This document shows positions 33,751 to 45,605 of a stretch of 64,000 bases of DNA, one piece after another. A model generated the notes under the pieces. The model had not been told where the DNA came from. It worked only from the letters and a program-made list of their open reading frames with translations, and did no database searches. Each line of letters starts with the position of its first letter. Position 1 is the first letter of the stretch. The translations under genes and the position numbers were made by a program. This DNA is from Galeruca laticollis (taxonomy: Eukaryota; Arthropoda; Insecta; Coleoptera; Chrysomelidae): NCBI GenBank assembly GCA_963921935.1, contig OY998180.1, positions 208,548,744-208,612,743 of the forward strand, written 5' to 3'.

Positions 33751-35030
33751 CGTTGTTCCATCTCCATTCCTTTGCTCTTTTTCTTTTTGACAAGACGTGC
33801 AACGAGAATAAACAATACGAAGGATCTCTAAATGTGTTTCTAGACTAGGGGTGACTATGATCACATCATCCAAGTACACAAACACATAACAATCTAACTC
33901 AGGACCCAATATTGAATCCATCAGCTTTTGCATCATTTGAGCGGCATTACAGAGGCCAATAAACTCATATAAACATCTCCCTGGGACCACGAATGCTGTC
34001 TTCTCACACGACTCCGGGACAAAGGAATTTACCAAAAAGCGGACGTTAAATCAATACTACTAAGGAACTTTGCGCATGCAAGTCTACTTAAAATGTGATC
34101 AACGCGAGGTAGAGAATATCCACATTTCTTAGTAACTGCATTGAGTCTCCTTCCGTCGAAACAAAATCTTGGCTCACCATTTGACTTTTCCGTAATAACA
34201 ACTGGTATTGTCCAAGGACTAGATGATGGCCGAACACCCAAAGCTAACATTTTTTCTAACTCCTGCTCACGAACTTTCAAATTATATGGTAACATTACGT
34301 GGAATCTCTGCTTAATTGGCTCGTAGTCTTCTGTATCAATAACATGCATAACCTTGTTAGTTCTACCGAGTTTTTCCGAAGGGATGCTACGAAAAAGTCT
34401 TTAACCTTACCCAAATCGGTCAACTGATCTCCTGACAGCTCTGTACTACAACAAATTTTATCTCCTACATAGTACGAATTTGTATCAAAGCGAACAGTAA
34501 TATTAAAAGCTTTACAAACATCTGTCCCCAACATTAAGGTATGTGCTAAAGACGGTACTACCAAAATCTTAACTAGTTTTTCAACTCCACATAAATTTAG
34601 GAGTTAATTTGAAAACCCATCCACAACTTGCGCTGTTCCGTCTGCTGTCCTAATAGACACTACATTACACTCGTTTATACCCAGATCGAATAAAGTAGAA
34701 ACAATCCCTTTCCACCTATCACAGACATACTTGCTCCGGAATCTAAGAGCGCGACAACCGACCAGCCAAAAATCTGTACTGATACATACGGGCGGATATC
34801 GTTCTCTCTTTCCACAAATACCTCGTTAGTCTGCTCTGCTCTTCTGGTTTTCTAACGACAACAGAACCTGGACGACTGGATCTACAAAAACGCCTCACGA
34901 CTTCCACACCAATCGTTCCACTTCTTCTGCGTTGTTAACCGGATCTCTGAAATAAATTTTTCCATGGAGCACCGACGAATCGCTTAGGCGAATCACATCT
35001 TTCATACCGCAACCAAAACTTTTACACTAA
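33750..35030 (-). pseudogene. Second gypsy-type pol relic: protease and RT
   Basis: Reading from the right: a possible Cys-containing gag remnant near 35000 (SFGCGMKDVIR), an aspartic protease active site LLDSGASMSVIGGKG in frame at ~34750, further protease sequence (SLAHTLMLGTDVCKAFNITV), then RT: DYEPIKQRFHVMLPYNLKV, SSPWTIPVVITEKSNGEPRF, FLSSIDLTSAFW, a break at ~34030, KTAFVVPGRCLYEFIGLCNA and the catalytic YVFVYLDDVIIVTPSLETHL. At least three frame changes. It stops just past the YLDD motif at ~33755, so RNase H and integrase are absent. This complements, but is different sequence from, the relic at 30.3-31.4 kb. Confidence 0.88.
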
Positions 35031-36901
35031 AATTAGCATTATTATACAAGGACGTAATTTGTCTTACACACAGTTTGGTAAAGACGTTACCACACACTTT
35101 AAAACAAAGTTGGATATTGTACAAATAAGCTTTATGAAGAAACGAGCCGGCAACTGCCTGGTTTATGTGCTTTCACAATTATAGTTATAGAAGGCAATCA
35201 GACCGACCAAGATTCTGCTGTACACCGTTGAATTTTGTGACAACAATGCTAATGATTGCCGAAATAATAAAGAAATGTCCCAACCCACAGCTGTAGATCG
35301 TTCACAATAAAGATAATATAAAAAATACGATTAGACATACGATATAATAAAAACAATAAGCATTTAGGGATTAAGCGAATGAAACACTTTGCAACGTCTT
35401 AAATTCAATGGTTGGTCATTGTCTACTCACGATTCTCCTTGGCGATGAAATTATGCACGCCTATTGGGTTGATAACGTCAGCTCAGATAAGGCACACATA
35501 TAAGTGTAAGTGATGTGTATGTCTCATCGTTTTCTGTCTTGATACCTTTTACAGGCCTGATGATGGTTCAATGAGCCAAAACTAGTTACCCCTTTATCTT
35601 TTATTAATACGGATTTTGAGTTTTACTTACTGCTATTTACCTACAGACAACATTTGTGATGGATAGTCTTTTTCATAGAATAGTAAGTGGCAGAAAATAC
35701 ATTTATGCTCAAGATATTTAAAAAAGTATTTAACAGGATAAGAAGGAAAATTGATTTCCAATAAAATGTATTGTTTATAATTCCGGATTCGTTTATTTGT
35801 TCTTTGGATATCAAAAGGAATCAAATTACTTGACATTCCCAATAATTATCTAGATAATGAGATGTCGCCGACGCATTGTTCAGTATGTTTTCAAAGAAGT
35901 ACAAATAATACTTCGCAAACGAGGAAAATCAATAGTTTTCAGCTAACAACTGTTCATTTATCTATAATTACGTACTTTCATCTAGTGAGATTTTCATTAC
36001 TTGAAATTAATGACACGTCAACTTTCACTTACAATGGATATAAATTTTGGAAACTATTTTTGAGTCCTACATGTGCATTCAATCATAATTTAATTGACAC
36101 TATATTATTTTATGTTGAACAATTTATTTTCCGACCTACTTATGAGAATGGTAGATCAAAATAGCTTGAGGAAATAGCACAACATATTTTAAAGCAGAAT
36201 TCTCTCATGCAAGTCTTTCCTGGAGTAAATTATAGCAAAATTGATTTTCATATAGTGTGTTGGAAACATTAAAATAAAAATAAGTTTTGGAATAGCAGAG
36301 CTGTCACAAATCGTTTAAAAAACCATTTAAATCAAAGATGAAAGATGCATTTCATTTGAACAAATGATTTAAATCAAAGATACTTTTGTCAATACGAAAT
36401 CGTGTTGAGGTTTAAATCTTTTAAAATGTACTGTTTCGACTCACTGTGTGGAACCTTCTCATGTTACCGTTATAAAAAATGGAATTGTTCCTAGGTAATT
36501 CGACAATGTAATTGAAAAATGATAAAATTTCTAAAGATTGACAATTGTTTCGTTCCAACAAAATACCTTCTTCAGAATGACATTTTATGTGATACCCACT
36601 TGATGTTTTATCATTATTTTAAATTAGTCCTATGGGTATATCCTGGATATCATTTTTCCCTTTTAAGATCACTGTAACTGTGCGATGATACAGGGTGTTT
36701 CATTGGGAAAGGGCCTAACTTTAACTCTAGATGAGGATCACTTTAGTGCTTCCAAAAACCTATATTTAATGTGTCTTCTGCACTTTATAACCGAGATTTA
36801 TTAATTTATCCTATTTCTTTCGAACCTCATAACTTCCGAATTACCCTGTATACTATTTTAAAATTTGGTACACGTAATAACCATTACCTAGAAACTCCAT
36901 T
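35031..36901. other. Repeat-rich, no intact gene
   Basis: At ~35560-35600 lies GCCTGATGATGGTTCAATGA followed by GCCAAAACTAGTT, and at ~36550-36590 the reverse-oriented CTGAAGAAGGTATTTTGTTG then GAACGAAAC; both resemble the terminal signature of Penelope-like elements. ORFs at 35633-35842 and 35862-36164 have no recognisable domain. Confidence 0.4.
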
Positions 36902-37632
36902 AAAAGTCACCAATTTTATGATTGCATATTGTTAAGGACATGTCACAGATGAACCCTCTTGATTTTCAGCTCACCAGAGCCAGTACAACGGGTGCTATGG
37001 TACTTGAAGTACGACTTTTTGGTCATTTTTTGAGAAATTTCAGCACGATACAGCCTCTGGAGTTCAACAAGTCACCAATTTTATGATTGAATATTATTCA
37101 GGACATTACACAGATGAACCCTATTGATATTCAGCTCAATAGAGCCAGTACAAGAGGTGCTATAGTACTTTAAGTACGATATTTTTGTCATTTTTGGGAA
37201 AATTTCAGTTTGTTAGCACGATACAGGCTCCGGAGTATATACAAGTTACCAATTTTATGATTGTATATTATTCAGAGCGTCTCAAAGATGAACCCTATTG
37301 ATATTCAGCTCACTAACGCCAGTACAACGGGTGCTATGGTACTTGAAGTACCAAATTTTTGGAGAACTTTCAGTTTGTTAACACGATACAGCCTCCAGAG
37401 TGTATAAAAGTGACCAATTTTATGATTGAATATTGTTCAAGATGTCTCACATATGTATCCTACTGATTTTCAGCTGACTAGAACGAGTACAGCGGGTCCT
37501 ATAAATCCAAATATACTACATTTTTGGTTATTTTTGGAGAAATTTCGGTTTGTTTAGCCCGATACATACCCCGAAGTGCATACAAGTGACAATTTTATGA
37601 TAGAATATTGTTCAGGACCACAGATGCGGAAA
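36902..37632 (-). repeat. R165 family copy, array part (split from its A-terminus)
   Basis: Four units with CACGATACAGCCTCTGGAG-like blocks; B-end and microsatellite missing at the left. At 37632 the A-end string ..GATGCGGAAA is cut by an insertion and resumes at 38389. Confidence 0.82.
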
Positions 37633-38388
37633 TAGTAGTTTGTACAAGTGCGCAAAGCGAATTTAACAGTTCCAAAATTGAAGTAAAAAGATTTAATAAA
37701 TTGCAAATATATAAAAGAGTCGACAGGATTTGAACCCGGGCCTCTTCGTTCCAATGCTGATGTGTTTTCCACTAAGCTATCGCGGCAACAATTATAAAAT
37801 ACTGTATTTAGGTCTTTCCGCTGCTTTATTTTATTTTAAGTTTTTTATTTCGATTTTTCTAAATTATGAAGTACATTAGTTACTGAATAATAATAGATAG
37901 AATAACTAACTATAATCTTTAAAATTATGACTTGTTTTTGGAAACTCCAGGTAACAAATTTTCGATTGCATTTTGAGCCTTTTCGATAATATCTGGAGGA
38001 GTATTCTCAATATCGGAACTCGACAACTCGAAAGATAAATTATGATCTCGGTTCATAGTTCCTAAAATAATGGGTAATAAATGAATTTGTTTATAATCTA
38101 TAATCAATAAACTGAAATACATAATCTAAAAAATAGTTTACTTACAGAATTTTTAGTTTAAATTTAAAATTTGAACACCCAGAAATCCACTATAAAGTAT
38201 AGTCAAAAAGATTTGACATTGACATTTCCGTGGGCAAAGTGACATTTCCGTGCGGAAAAGTACCATAACGTGTACTTTTCCCACACTCTACATTATTACT
38301 TTTCTAACAGATATCAAACTAATTAAGAAAAGGCTTGCTTTGCGCATAAAAATTTGTGTAGAAAAGCGTGTTTTGCATGGTAGTTGTA
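37633..38388. mobile_element. ~755 bp insert inside R165 copy
   Basis: Interrupts the R165 A-end between GCGGAAA and AAAAGTTAGTTTTAATC. Near the two ends the decamer TGCGCAAAGC occurs in inverted orientation (37649-37658, and 38337-38346 as GCTTTGCGCA). A GTAGTT string at both borders may be target duplication. The insert holds a tRNA-like SINE head (37717-37789) and a short open frame at 37925-38122 of unknown nature. A CATTTCCGTG(C/G)G repeat lies near 38222-38257. Confidence 0.6.
37717..37789 (-). other. tRNA-derived SINE-like head (A and B boxes)
   Basis: On the minus strand there is a perfect-looking Pol III A box TAGCTTAGTGG (37779-37769) and B box GGTTCAAATCC (37737-37727) at tRNA spacing. 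The acceptor (GCCGCGA / TCGACTC) and T stems do not pair properly and no anticodon stem forms, so it is not a working tRNA. Best read as the 5' head of a tRNA-derived SINE or an old pseudo-tRNA. Confidence 0.65.
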
Positions 38389-38425
38389 GAAAAAGTTAGT
38401 TTTAATCTTTAAAACAGTTTATTTT
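38389..38425 (-). repeat. R165 A-terminus, detached by insertion
   Basis: AAAAAGTTAGTTTTAATCTT followed by TAAAACAGTTTATTTTT is the A-terminus missing from the copy at 36902-37632. Confidence 0.8.
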
Positions 38426-38675
38426 TAAATAATTTTTAAAATGAACAAGAATGTCTATGTCTTGTGAAAATATAATATTTTTTTGAAAACAGAAACTACT
38501 TCCGAACATCATAAATCAGTTTTTAAGAATTAGTTATCATGCCTTTTGTCACCCTGAACATGATAGTAGAACTAACAACTCTTTTGGAAGAAAAATTCTA
38601 TTTAAGCCATCATTCCTTTACTGTTTAAGTTATGTTGATAACATGATACCTCAATAACTAAATCATTTTATTTTT

Positions 38676-38720
38676 AAACGGTTTTATTAAACGGTTTTAT
38701 TCAACGGTTTTATTTAGCTC
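38676..38720 (+). repeat. Triple AACGGTTTTAT motif
   Basis: AAACGGTTTTATT, AAACGGTTTTATTC and AACGGTTTTATTTAG follow each other, then AGCTCACCCCG. The same core occurs in the R165 A-end and in the palindrome at 39460-39867. Confidence 0.7.
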
Positions 38721-38870
38721 ACCCCGTTTGTTTTATTATTTATTCTTGGGTCAAATTTAGTAATTCAAATTTCACCCTCTTCCTGTCAACCGATTTATCT
38801 GAAATTTTGTATACACTTTGGATTTTGGTGACAATACAATTATGTTTATTCATTATCATTATAAATTCAA

Positions 38871-39361
38871 GATGGCCGCCGCTACAAAATGGCGGATAAT
38901 TAATGTTTTATTAATCCCATCAATATGGGTATCAAATGAAAGGGCTCAACAAGCAGAATACAATATACTATGAAAAATTGAAATCCAAGATGGCGGCCGC
39001 TACAAAATGGCGGATAACGTAGGTTTTATCAATCCCATCAACATGGGTATCAAATGAAAGGGCTCAACAAGCAGAATACAATATACTATAAAAAATTTAA
39101 ATCCAAGATGGCGGCCGCTACAAAATGGCGGATAACGTAGGTTTTATCAATCCCATCAATATGGGTATCAAATGAAAGTGCTCAACCAGTAGAATACAAT
39201 ATACTATATAAAATTGAAATCCAAGATAACGACCTCTACAAAATGGCGGATAACGTAGGTTTTATCAATCCCATCAACATGGGTATCAAATGAAAGGTCT
39301 CAACAAGTAGAATACAATTTACTATGCAAAATTGAAATCTAAGATGACCGCCGCTACCAAA
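38871..39361 (+). repeat. Tandem repeat, ~118 bp unit, four copies plus partial
   Basis: GATGGC(C/G)GCCGCTACAAAAT-type unit starts at 38871, 38989, 39108, 39225 and 39343 (periods 118, 119, 117, 118). Each has ATGGCGGATAA, TATCAATCCCATCAA-like and GGGTATCAAATGAAAG blocks. Middle units are most alike, outer ones diverged. No coding seen. Confidence 0.92.
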
Positions 39362-39459
39362 AAGTTGGACTGCAATAAACTAACGGGCAAAAAACCTTGC
39401 AATAATGAAGCACTAAATGAATTAAACATAATGCGAAATAAAAACTAAAAACCAAAAAA

Positions 39460-39867
39460 TAAAAATAGGTAAAAAAACTTTTCAAGTTAAACGGTTTTAT
39501 GTTAAACATACATTGCAATGTTTAATATAAATGTACTAAAAACCAAAAAATAATAAAATAGATACAGTCGTGGAAATTATAAACATATGCATAGACTAGA
39601 CTAAAATAAAACCGTGGGGCACGTCAATTGTCGGTTGAACAACTGCCTAATTATAGTGTAACATTACAAAACAAAAATTTTAATCAACGATTGTAGACAA
39701 TTGACGTGCCCCACGGTTTTATTTTAGTCTAGTCTATGCATATGTTTATAATTCCCACGACTGTATCTATTTTATTATTTTTTGGTTTTTAGTACATTTA
39801 TCTTAAACATTGCAATGTATGTTTAACATAAAACCGTTTAACTTAAAAAGTTTTTTTACCTATTTTT
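39460..39867. repeat. Large near-perfect palindrome, ~173 bp arms, 63 bp spacer
   Basis: Left arm 39460-39632 and right arm 39696-39867 are inverted copies with only about four differences. Each has AAGTTAAACGGTTTTATGTT, ATACATTGCAATGTTTAA, AGATACAGTCGTGG, CATATGCATAGACTAGACTA and ACCGTGGGGCACGTCAATTG. The spacer shows no further symmetry. Could be a fold-back element or the fused ends of a DNA transposon. Confidence 0.93.
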
Positions 39868-41102
39868 ATAACATGAAAACGTAGTCCAGATCTTGAATCA
39901 CTTCGATACTATAAATTGAAACCCTATTTTTCTGGTGCCGGTCTACCCTAACAAAATTATTGAAAAAAATAATTTCAAATCAAAAATAAGAAACGTTGTA
40001 TATTTTTCCAAGAATCAGAAATTATTCTTCTCATGTAAATGTTTTTAAAACATAATAATAATTGTCTTTGGATAAAACGTTTCCATAAAACCAATAACAT
40101 TGTTTTATGATGATGATGTTTTGGAACTTGAGTATAAGTATGCCTTATGGCGTGTTAAATTCTAGAGTAATAACTTTCTTGCCGATGGAATTAGTTTATA
40201 CAACAAAATGAATAAAATAAAACTCCGACAGCTTCGATAACTCCTAAGAAAAAAATGGATCGATAAACTTAATTTGATAGGTACTGTAGAAAATATGAAA
40301 ATTTTAAGAGAAACCCTACAGGTAAATTTCCGTCGATTATCGATTGGAAGAATAATGTGATGTCAATTTTCAACTACACGTATTAACTTCGGTAGTGGTT
40401 GAATTATATTTTCGGATCACCTAGTTTTCCAGAAATAGACCAATTAAAAATAATGGAATAAGTGTTACACCCCTATTAACTTCTTCATATTTAAATAATT
40501 AACGAAACGCTCGGACATGTCGATGTTCATTCATACTTTTGTGTTTTTTCCAAAAAATTAAATATACAGGGTGATACCTGTAGTATATATGACGTCATCG
40601 ACAATTTTTTTAATGCAAACCCCCAATTTTTATTACCGAATCTGAAAAAGCTAATTCCTTATGTACGTCAGGCTAATTTTTGAATATACTGGTTGTCCGA
40701 AACTTATTTAGGCGAGCTCTAACTTACATACCGATTGTATTCAATGAAGTGGATAAATTCGTTAAAATTGTAACGAAATACTTTTTGGGAAAACGCTCAA
40801 ATCTGTCAATTTTTATTAATATTTTTGAGTTTTGTCAATAAAATTGAAACATACATGGGGATTTGCATAGATAATATGACGTCATCGCCATTTTTTACGT
40901 ACGGTTTACCTAAATTCGGTTTGTTTGAATGTTTTTGCCTCAAATAAAAACAAGTTTGAGTGATGAAAATAAAAAATTATGTGATAACATTTGAAGAATG
41001 AGTTGTATTTGGGAAGATTATTTTTTTCAACAATTTAAAAGGATTTTTCCATTTTATTATTTTATTGAATTCAAAGAATACATAAGCTAACTGGAAATAT
41101 GA
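39868..41102. other. No gene recognised
   Basis: AT-rich. TACAGGGTGATACCTGTAGT near 40565 and repeated ATATGACGTCATCG strings (40588 and 40878) suggest a diverged repeat of unknown type. Confidence 0.35.
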
Positions 41103-42352
41103 TCAACTTTTTGAACAAGAGAAAAAATTAAATATTTGAAAAATTACAGTTATTAAAAAACACAGTTTTTGTAAATAGTTTGGACAGCAGGAACAGCTGG
41201 TCTCTTCCAACTCATGTGTGGATATAATATTGGTTGATGCTGCCGCAGTTGTTGATGTATTGGTTAATGTTGCCGCAGTTGTTGATGTATTGGCAATAAA
41301 AACCGATTTGTCCATGATATTTTTATGGTGTTCGGTATCAATATGTAAATATGGCTTCAACGATGCTGTTGTGGCGTGACCTGTTATTTTGATGGCTTCT
41401 TGTTCCTGTATACCTTTCTTCATTAGATGAGTAACCAAAGTTGATCGGCCTGAGTGATTAGTTATTCTTCTTTTCTTAGTGTCCACATTTTTCAGCTGAT
41501 TTCTTTAACCATTTGCCCATTTCATTCTTATCCACTGATACATTTTTATACCAAGTAGCATTTGCATTTTTCCAATAAGGATTTGGAGTAAGAAAAAATC
41601 GATCAGTGGTGATATTTTTACCGCGTTTATCCATAAGCTTATTATACAATCTTATGGGGCACCGTTCAGGATTCTCTGAGTTAGGTGTCAACCATTTTGT
41701 GTCGGTGCATTTTTTATTTCCACCCTGACAAGTTTTACTAAATATATTCTAATCGTCCTGATTTTTCACCTGAATTATTTAATTCCTCCCTGATATAATG
41801 GATAAGGCAATTAACACCTTCGCTTCCGCGCCTTGCTAATTCATAGGAAATAATATAAAAGAACTTCATTTGGAGAACCGAAGGCGTATTTTCGTTACAC
41901 GAACCGATCACACGCATATATTCTTTTTCTTCTAGTGCTGTTGCACTTTGCTTTCTTTTTTCTATACAACTTTGCAATTCTTTTCTTTTGACATTTCGCA
42001 CATCTCTCGCTCTTTTAAATTCCAAATCTTGAAACGGATTGAAGCTTATATTGAATTCTAGGTAGTATTTTTCATGTATCAACTTGGCTGTTACATGACA
42101 TATGGTTTTCGAAGTATATTCTTTGTAATCTTCGTCGTTATATTTTTTCATATTTGCTGCCCAGTCTTCTAGAATTTTTGCAATTTCTTGAATACTCGTA
42201 TTTTTTTGTAGTTGGTAGTTTCTGATTCTGCAAAATGCTTCAAACTGATTCCATATACATTTTTTGGATTTTATTTTATTTTGTGGAGTGGAATTTTGTA
42301 TTAAATATTCAATATTCTCTTGGATGATGGCACTGAATCGGTTTGTGTTCAT
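41103..42352 (-). pseudogene. Crypton-type tyrosine recombinase, better copy
   Basis: Starts at the ATG at 42352 (MNTNRFSAIIQENIEYLIQN). The N-terminal core-binding region includes WNQFEAFCRIRNYQLQ and FNISFNPFQDLEFKRARD; the first catalytic Arg lies in SYELARRGSEGVNCL. A one-base frame change at ~41745 leads to a segment with NPERCPIRLYNKLMDKRGK, and another at ~41480 to the catalytic end: ITNHSGRSTLVTHLM (H-x-x-R), ITGHATTASLKPYLHID (H and the Tyr nucleophile). All recognisable catalytic residues (R, H, R, H, Y) survive; only two frame changes break the ~400-residue protein. Such enzymes move Crypton elements by site-specific recombination. The C-terminal Asn/Thr/Ala repeat (NTSTTAAxLT) is low complexity. 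Confidence 0.85.
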
Positions 42353-42797
42353 TTTTCAATAAACTTCGAAGCACTTTTAGTTGTCAATAATGAGAAATTC
42401 AAAGTAAAATTTCTACGTTTCAATATAAACAAGGTATTATCGATGAGGAAGCAGTTTTATCAGTATAATACCGAATGATTGGCTAGAATAATGTATTGTA
42501 TGTCAGATTTTGACAAGTGAAAAAAATAATCAGATATGAAACAATATGAACAATGATATTTGCGCGATACTAGACACTCTTAACCTCAACAACAGCTAAC
42601 AGCTTGATAGCTTCTTATAAGCATCATTTATCATCTTGATTTGTGTTATTGTGGTCTCTAGTTTTCTCGGTGCTATTTTCGAAAAAGTTAAAAACTTGTT
42701 TAGTAGAAGCCAAAAAAATACTCGCAGTTTGAGATAACTTTGAATGCGTAAACACAGTAAACAATAATAATGATTTATTCCTTTTCCTTCATTACAG

Positions 42798-42877
42798 ATC
42801 TCAACAGCCAGGGCTATTCGGCCTGTTTCAGTTGATCTTTCTTTGGGTGGACATCCTGTTGCGGTTTTCTCTCACTT
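42798..42877 (+). other. Possible small exon or repeat fragment
   Basis: Flanked by a good acceptor (TTTTCCTTCATTACAG) and donor (GTAAGTATT), 80 bp, open in one frame (ISTARAIRPVSVDLSLGGHP). Could be a genuine host exon, or a repeat piece with chance splice signals. Function unknown. Confidence 0.25.
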
Positions 42878-43339
42878 GTAAGTATTGATTTAAACTTTAT
42901 CTGGAATGTCAGGAGCTAATGTTAGGTTATGGTGTATTATCAATGTTAAAATAATGACTGGTGGAGAACGAAAGTGACACAACAGACGCCATCTTGTCGC
43001 AATATGTGGTATTTGCCACAAGTTACGTCACCCGTTCAAATATATTAACATTATCAATTTTAGTTAACGTTTTTAGAAGTTTGTGATCAGGTTAGAACGA
43101 AATAAAAAATACGGGTCTTCTGAAAATTAATGTAGCAAAATATTACGAAATAAATAAGTTACTAAAACACTGGATTTTCATCAATGACATATTTAATAGA
43201 AATCAGGTATTTTAAAATAAATTTGCTTGTTGTGAATTTAAAAAATGGCACAGCCTCGCATTTAGTTAAAAAATGCGAAATGATTGTTATTGATGGTGAT
43301 AGAGATTATTTTAAATGTAATATTGGTTAATTTTCTGAA

Positions 43340-43564
43340 ATGGGCGGTATCCAAAATAAGAAATCGACTGACAGAAACCCCCTATCCGAAGACAATCAGA
43401 TTTCAGTTTTAAGTGACTTCGTCGTTAAAACATATTCTTCAACTAGAACTACAGCTCAAAATTATGAAGTAGATCAGAAGACAGATTTAAAGGTACTAAA
43501 GATAAATAAACTACATCCTTATAAAATAAGATGGACCAAATATGTGCATCATAGAATATTATGA
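43340..43564 (+). pseudogene. mariner-type transposase N-terminal HTH relic
   Basis: A 74-codon frame with a helix-turn-helix-like segment (YSSTRTTAQNYEVDQKTDL) ending in KVLKINKLHPYKI, the signature just after the second helix-turn-helix in several insect mariner-like transposases. The catalytic part is missing. It ends shortly before an R165 copy. Confidence 0.55.
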
Positions 43565-43609
43565 CCCAATAACAAATAAAATTGCACTGAATCTTAACTT
43601 ACTCCGACA

Positions 43610-44566
43610 TATTTGTATTGGTTTACTCCAAAAAAAGTTAGAATTTTGAAAAAAATTTTTGAGTTATTTTTACGTTTTCCATTAACAACAATACGAAAAA
43701 ATGGTTTCTAGAAAAAAAATCCTATGTGTATGTCGTCGTCGTCGTCGTCGGCCACTTTTTCTTACATGTCTTGTTAGCACGATACAGCCTCCGGAGTGCA
43801 ATAAGTCATCAATTTTATGATCGAATATTGTTAAGGACATGTCACAGATGAACCATATTGATTTTCAGTTCACCAGAGCCAGTACAACGGGTGCTATGGT
43901 ACTTGAAGTACGACATTTTGTCATTTTTTAAGAAATATCAGTTTGTTAGATCGATACAACCTCCGGAGTTCAACAAGTCACCAATTTTATGATTGAATAT
44001 TATTCGGGATATCTCACAGAAGAACCCTATTGATTTTCAGCTCACCAGAGCGAATACAACAGGTACTACAGTATTTTAAGTACGATATTTTTGTCATTTT
44101 GGAGAAGTTTCAGTTTGTTAGCACGATACAACCTCCGGAGTATATACAAGTGACCAATTTCATGATTGGATATTATTCAGAGGGTCTCAAATATTAACCC
44201 TATTGATATTCAGCTCACTAAAGCCAGTACAACGGGTGCTATGGTACTTGAAGTACCAAATTTTTGTCATTTTAGAAGAATTTTCAGTTTGTTAGCACGA
44301 TACAGCCTCCAGAGAGTCTACGATTGATCAATTTTATGATTGAATATGGTTCAAGGTATCTCACAGATGTACCCTATTGATTTTTAGTTGACTAGAGCGA
44401 GTACAGCGGGTCCTATAAATCCAGATATACTACATTTTTGGATAAATTTCGGTCTGTTAGCACGATACATTCCCCGAACTGTATACATGTAACAATTTTA
44501 TGATATAATATTCTTCAGGACCACAGGCGCGGAAAAGTTAGTTTTAATCTTTAAAACCGTTTATTT
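43610..44566 (-). repeat. R165 family, long copy
   Basis: Nearly full length: B-side from TATTTGTATTGGTTTACTCC, microsatellite GTCGTCGTCGTCGTCGTCGG at 43732-43752, five units (GTTAGCACGATACAGCCTCC at 43775 and later diverged versions), A-end finishing CTTTAAAACCGTTTATTTTT at 44566. The outer decamer of the B-end is missing. Confidence 0.85.
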
Positions 44567-44879
44567 TTAATCATTATGTTCATCGGCAAAATGTCAGATA
44601 TTGGTCGGATGAAAACCCTAGACTATTTCTGGAAGTTCATACTCAATTCCCGAAATAAGTCAACGTTTGGACAGGCAAACTAGGTAACTACATCGTCGGC
44701 CCAATATTCATTTTTGGAAATTTAAATGAAGTCAGTTACTTAAATATATTGGAGACACAGATAACGATAGCAATAAATGACATTACTTTAAATAAATAAC
44801 CCTCAAGAATTTCCACATGTGTGGGATTGAGACAGGCAGTAACGTAAGCGAACTGTAAAAATGATGGGGAGGTGGTTAA

Positions 44880-45605
44880 TGACATCTAAATATAAACTAC
44901 CCTGTCTCCACTGACCACGAAAGGGTTAACTAATGTAACTAATCTAAAAATGTTACAACTTAAAAATTTTCACGCCAGTACTTGGCAACACTGTAATATT
45001 ATCGCTTCGCGCTTAATACAAAATGTTATTAGTATACGAACAAATGTAACCGACAACGTATTCGTCACTGGGGAAATTCGCTGATGAGATGTATTTTGTT
45101 AGAGAGAACCAGGCTCCCTGATTTTTAATAATCTCATAGCCTGAGCCTTCCATATATATTCTAAGAATTGCCACTTGAGCAGATCTTTCTATCACCAGAT
45201 GTAGAGGTGTGAGATCTGTGATGCACACACAGGCAAGCTTTTGAATTTTCTCGAGGGTCTTCCTCGTGCTGTACTGACTCGCTTTTGTATGTCAAACTAT
45301 TGCCCCACACGTAATTGCTGGTCTCACAATCATAGCGTACATCCATCGCAGTATTTTTGGGTTACAGCCCCAACTCTTACAAGCTAGATTTCTGCACGCC
45401 ATCAAAGCTCTTATTGCTTTAGTACCAGTTTCAACATGCTTATTCCACAGAAGCTTACTGTCTAGGGTTATCCCTAGATTTTTAACTTCTGATTTCCATT
45501 CTATGATTTCCCCGTTTAAAGATAGGGATTTCATGGCTGGAAGTGTTATTTTCCGGGTAAATGGAATTACTATGGTCTTGTTTGGGTTAATGTTTAGCCC
45601 CACTT
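44880..45605 (-). pseudogene. Jockey-like non-LTR retrotransposon, C-terminal RT fragment
   Basis: Begins in the RT after the catalytic motif: MGLNINPNKTIVIPFTRKIT, EVKNLGITLDSKLLWNKHVE and RALMACRNLACKSWGCNPKI, then WMYAMIVRPAITCGAIV. After frame changes near 45295 and 45180 the region continues with KIQKLACVCI-like and LTPLHLVIERSAQVAILRIY, the conserved tail of Jockey/related clades. 5' truncated at ~45605. Dead. Confidence 0.82.

Noticed and set aside
37717..37789. Functional tRNA gene
   Set aside because: A and B boxes are good, but acceptor, anticodon and T stems do not pair, so a tRNA-derived repeat is the better call.
38871..39361. CRISPR-like array
   Set aside because: Units are directly adjacent with no unique spacers, and the genome is eukaryotic.
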